Source: an uncultured beta proteobacterium (lineage in GTDB: Bacteria > Pseudomonadota > Gammaproteobacteria > Burkholderiales > Burkholderiaceae_C). From it: a DNA stretch of 24,780 nucleotides. The stretch covers positions 1 to 24,780 of the forward strand of contig CAISLL010000027.1 in the NCBI GenBank assembly GCA_903886165.1. The letters are read 5' to 3'. A model generated the notes under the pieces. That model was not told where the DNA came from. It worked only from the letters and a program-made list of their open reading frames with translations, and did no database searches. Each line of letters opens with the position of its first letter. Positions within the stretch are counted from its first letter, which is position 1. Below, piece after piece: positions 7,250 through 14,601 of the stretch. The translations under genes and the position numbers were made by a program.

Positions 7250-8377
7250 ATGATGTCAGTGAATTCACACAGCGCTGGGGCCTGGTTGAGCATCGACCTT
7301 GATGCCATCTGTGACAACTGGCGCCTGCTGAAGTCTCTTGTGGCGTCCGGCAACTGTGCGGCCGTGGTCAAAGCCGACGCGTATGGCCTGGGTGCACGCC
7401 CCGTGGCCGACGCGCTGTATCGCGCGGGTTGCCGTCACTTTTTTGTGGCGCATCTGGGTGAAGGGATTGCGCTGCGCTCAGGTTTGGCCCCGGATGCTGT
7501 GGTGTATGTAATGCACGGTATTCCCCCGGGTGCCGAGCCGGAATGCCTGGCGCACGGTCTGGTGCCAGTGCTCAACAGCTGCCAGCAGATCGCCGCCTGG
7601 CGCGAGTTGGCCTGTGACAGGGGCGAGATACTGGCGGCGGTGGTGCAGGTTGACAGTGGCATGGCGCGACTGGGTCTGTCTGACGCTGAGCTGCAGCAGC
7701 TGAGCCAGGATGCGTCGGCGTTTCAGGGCATCAAGGTCAGCCATGTCATGAGCCACCTGGCCTGTGCCGACGACCCATGGCATCCGGCCAACCGGTCGCA
7801 ACTGGCCCGCTTTGAAGCCGCCCGGCGTTTGTTGCCAACGGCAGCTGCCACCTTGGCCAACTCGTCGGGCATCTTCCTGGGGGCAGACTACCATTTTGAT
7901 CTGGCGCGTCCTGGTGCGGCACTTTACGGCGTTGCACCGGTCCCAGGTCAGCCCAACCCCATGAAAGCGGTGGTCCGGTTGCAGGCAAAAGTCATTCAAA
8001 CCCGCACCGTCCTTGCAGGCGAAGGGGTTGGCTACAGCTTCAGCTGGATCGCGCCGACGGACAGCCGGATCGCCACCGTGTCAGTGGGCTACGCAGATGG
8101 TTATTTGCGCAGCCTCAGCGGGCGGGGTTCAGCCTGGCTGGGTGATCAGGAACTGCCGCTGGTGGGTCGCGTCTCGATGGACACCATCACGGTCGATGTG
8201 AGCGCGCTGCTCGAACATGCGGTCCAGCCGGGGATGCTGCTGGACCTGATCGCTCCGCAGCACACTGTGGATGCTGTGGCCCAGCAGGCCGGCACCATCG
8301 GTTATGAGATGCTCACTGCCTTGGGCAAGCGTTATCACCGTCGTTACCTGCAGGCCGGTGAAACTCATCCGGTTTGA
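7250..8377 (+). CDS. dadX: Alanine racemase, catabolic type
   Basis: A 375-residue PLP-dependent fold-type III enzyme interconverting L- and D-alanine. The PLP lysine is K41 in VVKADAYGLG. The GEGVGYSF segment should hold the second catalytic tyrosine, and GRVSMDTITVDVS is the conserved C-terminal domain motif. L-alanine imported by the upstream symporter would be converted to D-alanine for DadA, so by context this is the catabolic (DadX) rather than the biosynthetic racemase, although sequence alone cannot separate them. Tandem ATGs at 7250 and 7253 make the exact start uncertain by one codon. It begins two bases after the symporter stop. Confidence 0.93.
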   Translation: MMSVNSHSAGAWLSIDLDAICDNWRLLKSLVASGNCAAVVKADAYGLGARPVADALYRAGCRHFFVAHLGEGIALRSGLAPDAVVYVMHGIPPGAEPECLAHGLVPVLNSCQQIAAWRELACDRGEILAAVVQVDSGMARLGLSDAELQQLSQDASAFQGIKVSHVMSHLACADDPWHPANRSQLARFEAARRLLPTAAATLANSSGIFLGADYHFDLARPGAALYGVAPVPGQPNPMKAVVRLQAKVIQTRTVLAGEGVGYSFSWIAPTDSRIATVSVGYADGYLRSLSGRGSAWLGDQELPLVGRVSMDTITVDVSALLEHAVQPGMLLDLIAPQHTVDAVAQQAGTIGYEMLTALGKRYHRRYLQAGETHPV

Positions 8378-8402
8378 ATCTTTTTATTTGAAAGCCAACA
8401 AA

Positions 8403-8756
8403 ATGCCAGCCATTCTTCGCCTTCATCCCGGCCCGCGTTACAGCGAGGCCAGCATCCATGCCGGCACCATCTACCTGGCCGGCCAGGTGCCAACTGACAC
8501 TGCTCAGGACATTGAGGGACAAACCCTCGAGGTACTCGACATGGTGGAGCGCCTGCTGCTTGAGGCGGGCAGCGACAAGTCCCATATCCTGATGGCGCAG
8601 TTGTACTTGGCTGACATGACCGACTACGCCGGCATGAACAAGGCGTGGGACCAATGGGTGGTGGCTGGCAGCGCACCGCCCAGAGCCACGGTGCAGGCGC
8701 AACTGGCCGACCCAGGTTGGCGCATCGAGGTCGTTGTCGTGGCCGCACTGCCGTGA
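8403..8756 (+). CDS. RidA (YjgF/YER057c/UK114) family protein
   Basis: A 117-residue protein of the Rid family, whose members hydrolyse reactive enamine/imine intermediates to the keto acid plus ammonia. The pattern HAGTIYLAGQVP, the NKAWDQWV region and PPRATVQAQLADPGWRIEVVVVA follow the family. The Arg in PPRATV corresponds to the conserved substrate-binding Arg. It lies 25 bases after the racemase. DadA releases 2-imino acids, so a Rid protein here fits the pathway directly, and Rid genes beside dadA are known in Pseudomonas. It probably belongs to a subgroup other than archetypal RidA. A longer reading frame reaches back into the racemase gene, but the family start is the ATG at 8403. Confidence 0.9.
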   Translation: MPAILRLHPGPRYSEASIHAGTIYLAGQVPTDTAQDIEGQTLEVLDMVERLLLEAGSDKSHILMAQLYLADMTDYAGMNKAWDQWVVAGSAPPRATVQAQLADPGWRIEVVVVAALP

Positions 8757-8799
8757 CACTTTGACGCCCGGGGCATTTCAGCTTCAGTTAAAACCGACC

Positions 8800-9468
8800 A
8801 TGACCATCGTCAATCTGAACACCATCCTGACGCTCACCAACACCCAGATGGTGATTGAAATCGCAGCCACCGTGGCCTTTGCCCTGTCAGGGTTGATTGA
8901 GGCGGCGCGCAAGCGGCTGGATGTGGTGGGTATTTCCATGGTGACCGGGCTGACTGCCTTTGGCGGGGGCACGTTGCGCGACATCCTGCTCGACCGGCGC
9001 CCGTTCTTTTGGGTGCAACACGCCACCTGGTTGTGGGTGTTGCTGGCGCTGTGTTTGGGGGCCATGGTGTTCATGCAGGCCCGGCATCTGGAACCCACCG
9101 AGCGGGCCATGTTGTGGCCCGATGCTTTAGGTTTGGGTCTGTTCACTGCGGGCGGCACGCTGATTGCCCTGGATTACCAGATGCCGATGATTGTGGCTGT
9201 GCTGATGGGCACGGTCACAGCAGTCTTTGGCGGCGTCATGCGCGACATGGTGTGCAACGAAATTCCGCGTGCGTTTTCTGACCACCAGCCTTATGCGGTG
9301 TGCGCCTTTGCCGGTGGCTGGGTGCTGATTCTTGCGCAGGGGATGGAAGCGCCCCAATGGGCCTGCATGTTCGCCGCGTGTGCGACGGCCACTGCGCTTC
9401 GCATGCTTGCGTTGTATCGGGGTTGGGTACTTCCGGCTTGGGATTCGGGTGTTTCTGGCAAGGGCTAA
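8800..9468 (+). CDS. TRIC-channel/UPF0126 family inner-membrane protein
   Basis: A 222-residue membrane protein with about seven helices built from two homologous halves, each with a glycine-rich motif: TGLTAFGGGTLRDILL (first) and GTVTAVFGGVMRDMVCNEIP (second). This is the YadS/YicG (UPF0126) family, structurally related to trimeric intracellular cation channels. I recall that some bacterial members have been proposed to move glycine, so linkage to an alanine operon hints at small amino-acid transport, but the substrate here is not established. I start at ATG 8800 because the family N terminus precedes the first helix closely; the reading frame extends to 8734 and overlaps the rid gene. Confidence 0.85.
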   Translation: MTIVNLNTILTLTNTQMVIEIAATVAFALSGLIEAARKRLDVVGISMVTGLTAFGGGTLRDILLDRRPFFWVQHATWLWVLLALCLGAMVFMQARHLEPTERAMLWPDALGLGLFTAGGTLIALDYQMPMIVAVLMGTVTAVFGGVMRDMVCNEIPRAFSDHQPYAVCAFAGGWVLILAQGMEAPQWACMFAACATATALRMLALYRGWVLPAWDSGVSGKG

Positions 9469-9527
9469 CAAAAATTCGCGCGCGCTCAGGCGCTGGCCAG
9501 TGTCGGCATCGCAAGTCGCCAGCGGGG

Positions 9528-9533
9528 GATAAT
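9528..9533 (+). promoter_or_regulatory. Possible -10 element for the ABC-F gene
   Basis: GATAAT sits ten bases before the ATG at 9543, so transcription would start at or next to the start codon (leaderless or nearly so). There is no good -35 hexamer at 16-18 bp and no Shine-Dalgarno, so this is a weak suggestion only. Confidence 0.25.
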
Positions 9534-9542
9534 CCGCGCCAC

Positions 9543-11513
9543 ATGGCACTCATCACACTACTTGAAGCGCAGCTGGCTTACGGACACGTGCCGCTGCTTG
9601 ACCACACCACTTTTTCACTGGAAACCCAGGAACGTGTGGGCCTGATTGGCCGCAACGGCGCGGGCAAGTCCTCGTTGCTCAAAATCCTGGGCGGGCTTGA
9701 AAAACCGGACGACGGCATTCTGCAAGTGCAGGGTAACACCCGTATCTCCTACGTCGCGCAAGAACCGCAGCTAGATTCGGATGCTACTGTGTTTGTAGCT
9801 GTTAGTGCAGGTATGGCGAGAGCTATAGCCCTGATTGATGAATATTCCTTGGGCCATGGCGATCTGGACGCTATGCAAAGCGAGATTGAGTCGCTGGACG
9901 GCTGGACCTGGGAGCAGCGCGTCACCGAAACGCTGCACCGCCTGCACCTGGAGCCTGACGTGCTGATTGGCACGCTTTCGGGCGGCAACAAGAAACGTGT
10001 CGCACTGGCGCAGGCGCTGGTGGCCGCCCCAGATGTGCTGCTGCTGGACGAGCCCACCAACCACCTCGACCTCGACAGCATTGAGTGGCTCGAAGGCCTG
10101 CTTTGCGATTTCAAGGGCAGCATCGTCACTGTGACACACGACCGCTCCTTTCTGGACAACGTGGCGACCCGCATCGTCGAGCTGGATCGCGGCAAGCTGC
10201 TGTCTTATCCCGGCAATTTTGCTGCTTACTTGCTACAAAAAGAAGAACAGGCCGCGCAGGAGGTCGTCATCAATGCGCGCGCCGACAAGCTGCTGGCTCA
10301 AGAAGAAGTGTGGGTCCGCCGGGGCGTGGAGGCGCGGCGCACCAAGGCGCAGGGACGCATCAACCGGCTTGAGGTGTTGCGCGCCAACCGCGAGGCCCGT
10401 CGCGACGTTTTGGGCAGCGTCAAGCTCGATGTGGTCAGCGGTGCCGTCAGCGGCAAACTGGTGGCCGAACTGACCCACGTGAGCAAGAGTTTTGGCGACC
10501 ACAAGATCGTGAATGATTTTTCCACCGTCATCCTGCGCGGCGACAAGGTCGGTCTGCTCGGCCCCAATGGCGCTGGCAAGACCACCTTGCTCAAACTCAT
10601 TCTGGGCGAACTCAAGGCCGACCCGGCTCCCGCGAATGCACCCAAGCCCGGCCCTGGTGAAAGCGCCTGGGGCACGGTGCGCCAGGGTGCCAACATCACC
10701 GTGGCCTACTTTGATCAGATGCGTAACGCGCTGGACCTGGACGCCACGCTGGAAGACTTCATCAGCCCCGGCAGCGAGTGGATAGAGATCGGCAACCGCC
10801 GCCAGCACGTCAAGAGTTACCTGGGTGACTTCCTGTTTTCACCGGCGCGCGCCAATTCTCCGGTGCGCAGTTTGAGCGGTGGGGAGCGCAACCGCCTGCT
10901 GCTGGCGCGTTTGTTTGCCCGCCCCGCCAATGTGCTGGTGCTCGACGAGCCGACCAACGACCTCGACATTGACACCCTGGAACTGCTGGAAGACCTGTTG
11001 CAAAACTTTGACGGCACGGTGTTTCTGGTCAGTCACGACCGCACCTTTCTGGACAATGTGGTCACAAGCACCATTGCTTACGAGGGCAATGCCTACTGGC
11101 GCGAGTTTGAAGGCGGTGTGCAAGACTGGCTGACGCAGACCAAGCGGGCCAATGAGATTGCAAAAAATAGTGGTAAAAATGTATCGCAGAACTTTAACTA
11201 CGGGCGTGAACAGCTATCTAAAGAAGAGCGATTGACGAACCTGCCTGAGGCTGTGGCTGTGGCTGCTACGGTGCCTGCCGCAGCGCTGCCCAAGTCCCGC
11301 AAGCTCAGCTTCAAGGAGCAGCGCGAGCTTGATGCATTGCCGGACCTGATCGCCAAACTGGAAGTCGAGCAAAAGGAAATCAGCGAACTTCTGGCTGATG
11401 GAAGTCTGTATGCGGTGGACAACAGCCGGGCACTCAAATTGGCCACCCGCAGCGCACAGATTGACGACGAACTTCTGGCGGCACTGGAGCGATGGGAGGT
11501 ATTGGGCGCGTGA
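9543..11513 (+). CDS. uup: ABC-F family ATPase, Uup type
   Basis: A soluble 656-residue protein with two ABC ATPase domains and no membrane segments; ABC-F proteins act on ribosomes or nucleic acid. Domain 1 has Walker A GRNGAGKSS (36-44), signature LSGGNKKR and Walker B LLLDEPTNHLDL. Domain 2 has GPNGAGKTT, LSGGERNR and LVLDEPTNDLDI. The C-terminal coiled-coil domain beginning KLSFKEQRELDALPDLI is the Uup DNA-binding-type extension that separates Uup from EttA. Two low-GC patches within the gene (9780-9835 and 11160-11215) resemble a dispersed repeat inserted in frame. The reading frame extends far upstream, but domain 1 begins right after the ATG at 9543, so that is the start. Confidence 0.9.
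   Translation: MALITLLEAQLAYGHVPLLDHTTFSLETQERVGLIGRNGAGKSSLLKILGGLEKPDDGILQVQGNTRISYVAQEPQLDSDATVFVAVSAGMARAIALIDEYSLGHGDLDAMQSEIESLDGWTWEQRVTETLHRLHLEPDVLIGTLSGGNKKRVALAQALVAAPDVLLLDEPTNHLDLDSIEWLEGLLCDFKGSIVTVTHDRSFLDNVATRIVELDRGKLLSYPGNFAAYLLQKEEQAAQEVVINARADKLLAQEEVWVRRGVEARRTKAQGRINRLEVLRANREARRDVLGSVKLDVVSGAVSGKLVAELTHVSKSFGDHKIVNDFSTVILRGDKVGLLGPNGAGKTTLLKLILGELKADPAPANAPKPGPGESAWGTVRQGANITVAYFDQMRNALDLDATLEDFISPGSEWIEIGNRRQHVKSYLGDFLFSPARANSPVRSLSGGERNRLLLARLFARPANVLVLDEPTNDLDIDTLELLEDLLQNFDGTVFLVSHDRTFLDNVVTSTIAYEGNAYWREFEGGVQDWLTQTKRANEIAKNSGKNVSQNFNYGREQLSKEERLTNLPEAVAVAATVPAAALPKSRKLSFKEQRELDALPDLIAKLEVEQKEISELLADGSLYAVDNSRALKLATRSAQIDDELLAALERWEVLGA
9784..9831 (+). repeat. Dispersed repeat remnant inside the uup gene (copy 1)
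   Basis: This stretch contains TAGCTGTTAGTGC and, 8 bases later, CGAGAGCTATAGCC. It resembles the intergenic copy at 17731 (ATAGCTACTTGCGC ... GGTCTATAGTCC) in order and spacing. It is lower in GC than its surroundings and keeps the reading frame. Similar elements are, to my knowledge, scattered through Comamonadaceae genomes; membership is judged by eye. Confidence 0.4.
11160..11218 (-). repeat. Dispersed repeat remnant inside the uup gene (copy 2)
   Basis: Read on the minus strand this AT-rich patch contains GATAGCTGTTCACGCC, similar to the left half of the other two copies. It encodes an Asn/Lys/Ser-rich linker between the second ATPase domain and the C-terminal coiled coil, where an insertion would be tolerated. 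The right half is poorly conserved. Confidence 0.3.
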
Positions 11514-11626
11514 TGTGCACACAGCTTGCCTGCCCTGTGCGATGGTGGTGGTCGGCTCTGCAATTTGTCATGGCTGACCAACCGGCAAGGCATTTCTTGG
11601 CGGGTTTGCGTGATTTAATTCGGATC

Positions 11627-13606
11627 ATGTCAAAAACCTTGAGATGGATCATATTTTTGAGCTGTTGGGGCAGTGCGGCGGGCGCATTGGCTGCCACCAA
11701 CGACCGCGCCGCGCCGCAACGCCCTCTGTGGCATGCCGTGTGGCAAGCACATCCTTCCGAGATCGCGCTGGCCTTGCTGATCGTGTTTGCCCTTGGCATG
11801 AGTCTGGCGGTTTTTTTATGGCGCAACAACCGCCTGCTGCGTGATCTGAGCCGAATCAACCGCGAGGCGCAATCCTCCTTGCAGATCGCAGCGGCGGCCT
11901 TCAACAGCGAGGTCGGCATGATCGTGACCGATGGATCTGCGCATATTCAGCGCGCCAATCCCGCCATGGCGGCTTTGCTTGGGTGCACCACGGAAGATCT
12001 GGCAGGGCAATCCACCCACCTGTTGCGAGGGACATCAACCGCTCCCGGCACGCTTCGAAAAGTCTGGCAAAGTGTGCAGGCCGATGGCCGCTGGCAAGGT
12101 GAACTCTTGTGCCGTCATCGAGATGGACACGATGTTCCCTGCATGGTGACAATTGCCGCCTTGCGCACCGCATCCAATGGACTGAGTGGTTATGTCGGGT
12201 CGTTTTCGGACATCTCGCGGCAGAAAAAGGCGCAGGAAGATATTCGGCAACTGGCTTACTACGACCCGCTGACGGAACTGCCGAACCGGCGCATGTTCCT
12301 CGAAGCCTTGCGTACCGCAATGCGCGCCGCGCTGCAAAACGGCACGCTGGCGGGCATCATGTTCATTGACCTGGATCACTTCAAGAACCTTAACGATGCC
12401 CATGGACATACGGTAGGAGACCAACTGCTCAGGCTTATCTCGCAGCGCCTGCAGTTGCTGATTGGGCCTGGGGACATGGCGGCGCGCCTTGGGGGCGATG
12501 AGTTTGTGGTGATGATGCCGCATCTGGACACGGGCGAAGACCGGGCCATGGCGCAAACCATGGACATGGCCGAGCGCATTCACAAGGCACTGCTGGCGTC
12601 GTTTGAACTCGACACCCCAAGCCGTTTTGGCATGCATGCCCAATCCTTGCGTTACACCTGCAGTGGCAGCATAGGCGTGGCCCTGTTTGGCCTGGTTGAT
12701 GAGCCGTTGACCGAGGTGCTGAAACGCGCGGATGTGGCCATGTACCAGTCCAAACAGGACGGGCGCAACCTGATTCGCCGTTTTGATCCGATTGCGCAAA
12801 AGGCGCGCAACGAGCGAATGGCCCTGAGCAATGACCTCAACATCGCCTTGCACAATGGACAGCTGAAACTACTTTATCAACTTCAGGTCGACGCCCATAA
12901 CCAGGCGGTGGGGGCTGAATGCCTGATGCGCTGGCAGCATCCGAAGCGCGGCATGGTGTCGCCGGTGGAGTTTATTCCGCTCGCGGAGGAGTCCGGCGCC
13001 ATTGTGGCGATGGGGGATTGGGTGGTGCGCAGTGCCTGTGTCACGCTGGCGCGCTGGGCCACTGACCCGGCACTGAGCCACCTCACCTTGAGTGTGAACG
13101 TGAGTCCGCGCCAGTTCACCGAATCTGACTTTGTCGACCGGGTGTCCCGAATTCTGACCGAGACCGGTGCGCGGTCCCAGTTGCTGCGCCTGGAAGTAAC
13201 CGAGGGCATTGTGCTACAGGACACGCAGGAGGTGATTTCCAAAATGCGCGAGTTGTGTGCCTTGGGCTTGAGTTTCTCGATTGACGACTTCGGCACCGGT
13301 TACTCGTCGCTTTCCTACATGCAGATGCTGCCGCTGGCCGAGCTCAAGATCGACAAGGCGTTTGTCAGCGACCTCACCACCAGCGAACGTTCGGAGGCCA
13401 TTGTGAAAGCGATCATTGCACTTGCGCACAGCATGAACATTGTGATTGTGTCCGAGGGGGTAGAGACCCAGGCGCAGAAAGACCGGTTGCTGGCACTGGG
13501 TTGCACCCTGCTGCAGGGGTTCCTCATTGCACGGCCGATCGAGTGTGGCGAACTGGAAAGGCGGGTGGTGTCACACCATTCAGCGCCGGCACTAGTGGCG
13601 CCTTGA
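11627..13606 (+). CDS. Membrane PAS-GGDEF-EAL protein (diguanylate cyclase/phosphodiesterase)
   Basis: A 659-residue cyclic-di-GMP enzyme. The N terminus looks like a signal peptide (MSKTLRWIIFLSCWGSAAGA), then a short periplasmic stretch and one membrane helix (about 46-66). A PAS domain follows (about 85-190), then GGDEF (about 200-365) and EAL (about 390-645). The cyclase active site is RLGGDEF. There is no RxxD inhibitory site, because GPGD stands where it should be. The phosphodiesterase motif is ECL rather than EAL (ECLMRW) but keeps the Glu, and NVSPRQF, EVTEG, DDFGTGYSSL, KIDKAFV, EGVET and LLQGF are all present, so hydrolysis is likely. I chose ATG 11627 because it begins the signal-like segment; the reading frame opens earlier without support. 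Confidence 0.9.
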   Translation: MSKTLRWIIFLSCWGSAAGALAATNDRAAPQRPLWHAVWQAHPSEIALALLIVFALGMSLAVFLWRNNRLLRDLSRINREAQSSLQIAAAAFNSEVGMIVTDGSAHIQRANPAMAALLGCTTEDLAGQSTHLLRGTSTAPGTLRKVWQSVQADGRWQGELLCRHRDGHDVPCMVTIAALRTASNGLSGYVGSFSDISRQKKAQEDIRQLAYYDPLTELPNRRMFLEALRTAMRAALQNGTLAGIMFIDLDHFKNLNDAHGHTVGDQLLRLISQRLQLLIGPGDMAARLGGDEFVVMMPHLDTGEDRAMAQTMDMAERIHKALLASFELDTPSRFGMHAQSLRYTCSGSIGVALFGLVDEPLTEVLKRADVAMYQSKQDGRNLIRRFDPIAQKARNERMALSNDLNIALHNGQLKLLYQLQVDAHNQAVGAECLMRWQHPKRGMVSPVEFIPLAEESGAIVAMGDWVVRSACVTLARWATDPALSHLTLSVNVSPRQFTESDFVDRVSRILTETGARSQLLRLEVTEGIVLQDTQEVISKMRELCALGLSFSIDDFGTGYSSLSYMQMLPLAELKIDKAFVSDLTTSERSEAIVKAIIALAHSMNIVIVSEGVETQAQKDRLLALGCTLLQGFLIARPIECGELERRVVSHHSAPALVAP

Positions 13607-13722
13607 GCGGAGTGCCGCCTGCCCGGATGCACCTCCCTTGATTGCACCCGGTATCGTTGGATTTTGTGTAAAACTTTCCCACATTTAGTGTTAAGATGGG
13701 CCGACGCTTGCAAGAACAGACC

Positions 13723-14601
13723 ATGCCCATCGCACCAGCTTCCACTGCCACGCCATCGCCTGCACTTGTGCGGGCCTTGCGCCGTGTTCTTCGGCCCCTG
13801 GTCCGGCTGATGCTGGCGCACGGCATCACATACACCTATGTGTGTGAGATGCTGAAAGCCCTGTTTGTTGACATCGCGGACAAAGATTTCCGCATTGGCC
13901 ACACCCCACCCACGGACAGCCGCGTCAGTCTGGTCTCGGGCGTGCACCGCAAGGAAGTGAGTCGGTTGCGCCAGGAAATGGCGGCAGACACCGAGATTGC
14001 CCCCACCGTGGTGTCGCTGGGTGCGCAGTTGGTGGCGGTGTGGCTGAGTTCACCGCAGTACCTGGATGACAGCGGGCAGCCGAAACCACTGGCACGTTTT
14101 GTCAGTGAAGGTGGCGATGCCTCTTTTGAGGCGCTTGTCGCCGGTGTCAACAGCGACATTCGCCCGCGTGTGGTGCTGGATGAGTGGCTGCGCCTGGGCG
14201 TGGTGCACTTTGACGACCAAAAGCAGGTCTGCCTGAATACAGAAGCATTTGTGCCAGCCGCTGGTTTTGACGAAAAAGCATTTTTCCTCGGACACCATCT
14301 GCACGACCATGTGGCAGCTGCAGCCTCTAACTTGATCGGGGCCAGCAAGCCCTTTCTAGAGCGCAGCGTGCATTACGACGCGCTCAGTCATGAATCCATT
14401 GCACTGCTGGTCAAACAATCGGAACAGCTGGGCATGACCGCGCTGTTGGCACTCAACAAGAGTGCCATGAAGCTCGAAAAGTCCGATGCCGCCAGCACCG
14501 AACCGCATCAACGCATGACGTTCGGCATTTATTTTTATACAGAGCCGACGGCGCCCGTCGCCACCCCATCAACCGAATTGCAGGGAGTTCACCATGTTTG
14601 A
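13723..14601 (+). CDS. DUF6502 family protein
   Basis: A 292-residue predicted cytoplasmic protein of a family without assigned function, typical of Burkholderiales. The conserved N-terminal block is ALRRVLRPLVRLMLAHGITYTYVCEMLK, followed by DSRVSLVSGVHRKEVSRL, which looks like a winged-helix or regulator-type fold. The C-terminal half is helical with no clear motif. Two starts are possible: ATG 13696 and ATG 13723. I prefer 13723 because a TTAAGAT -10-like sequence overlaps the first ATG and an AAGAACAG stretch precedes the second. It overlaps the next gene by 8 bases (ATGTTTGA), so the two are co-translated and probably work together. Confidence 0.75.
   Translation: MPIAPASTATPSPALVRALRRVLRPLVRLMLAHGITYTYVCEMLKALFVDIADKDFRIGHTPPTDSRVSLVSGVHRKEVSRLRQEMAADTEIAPTVVSLGAQLVAVWLSSPQYLDDSGQPKPLARFVSEGGDASFEALVAGVNSDIRPRVVLDEWLRLGVVHFDDQKQVCLNTEAFVPAAGFDEKAFFLGHHLHDHVAAAASNLIGASKPFLERSVHYDALSHESIALLVKQSEQLGMTALLALNKSAMKLEKSDAASTEPHQRMTFGIYFYTEPTAPVATPSTELQGVHHV

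Noticed and set aside
12035..12853. 272-codon minus-strand open frame opposite the GGDEF-EAL gene
   Set aside because: It is antisense to the PAS/GGDEF coding region and shows a shadow-like His/Gln/Arg composition.
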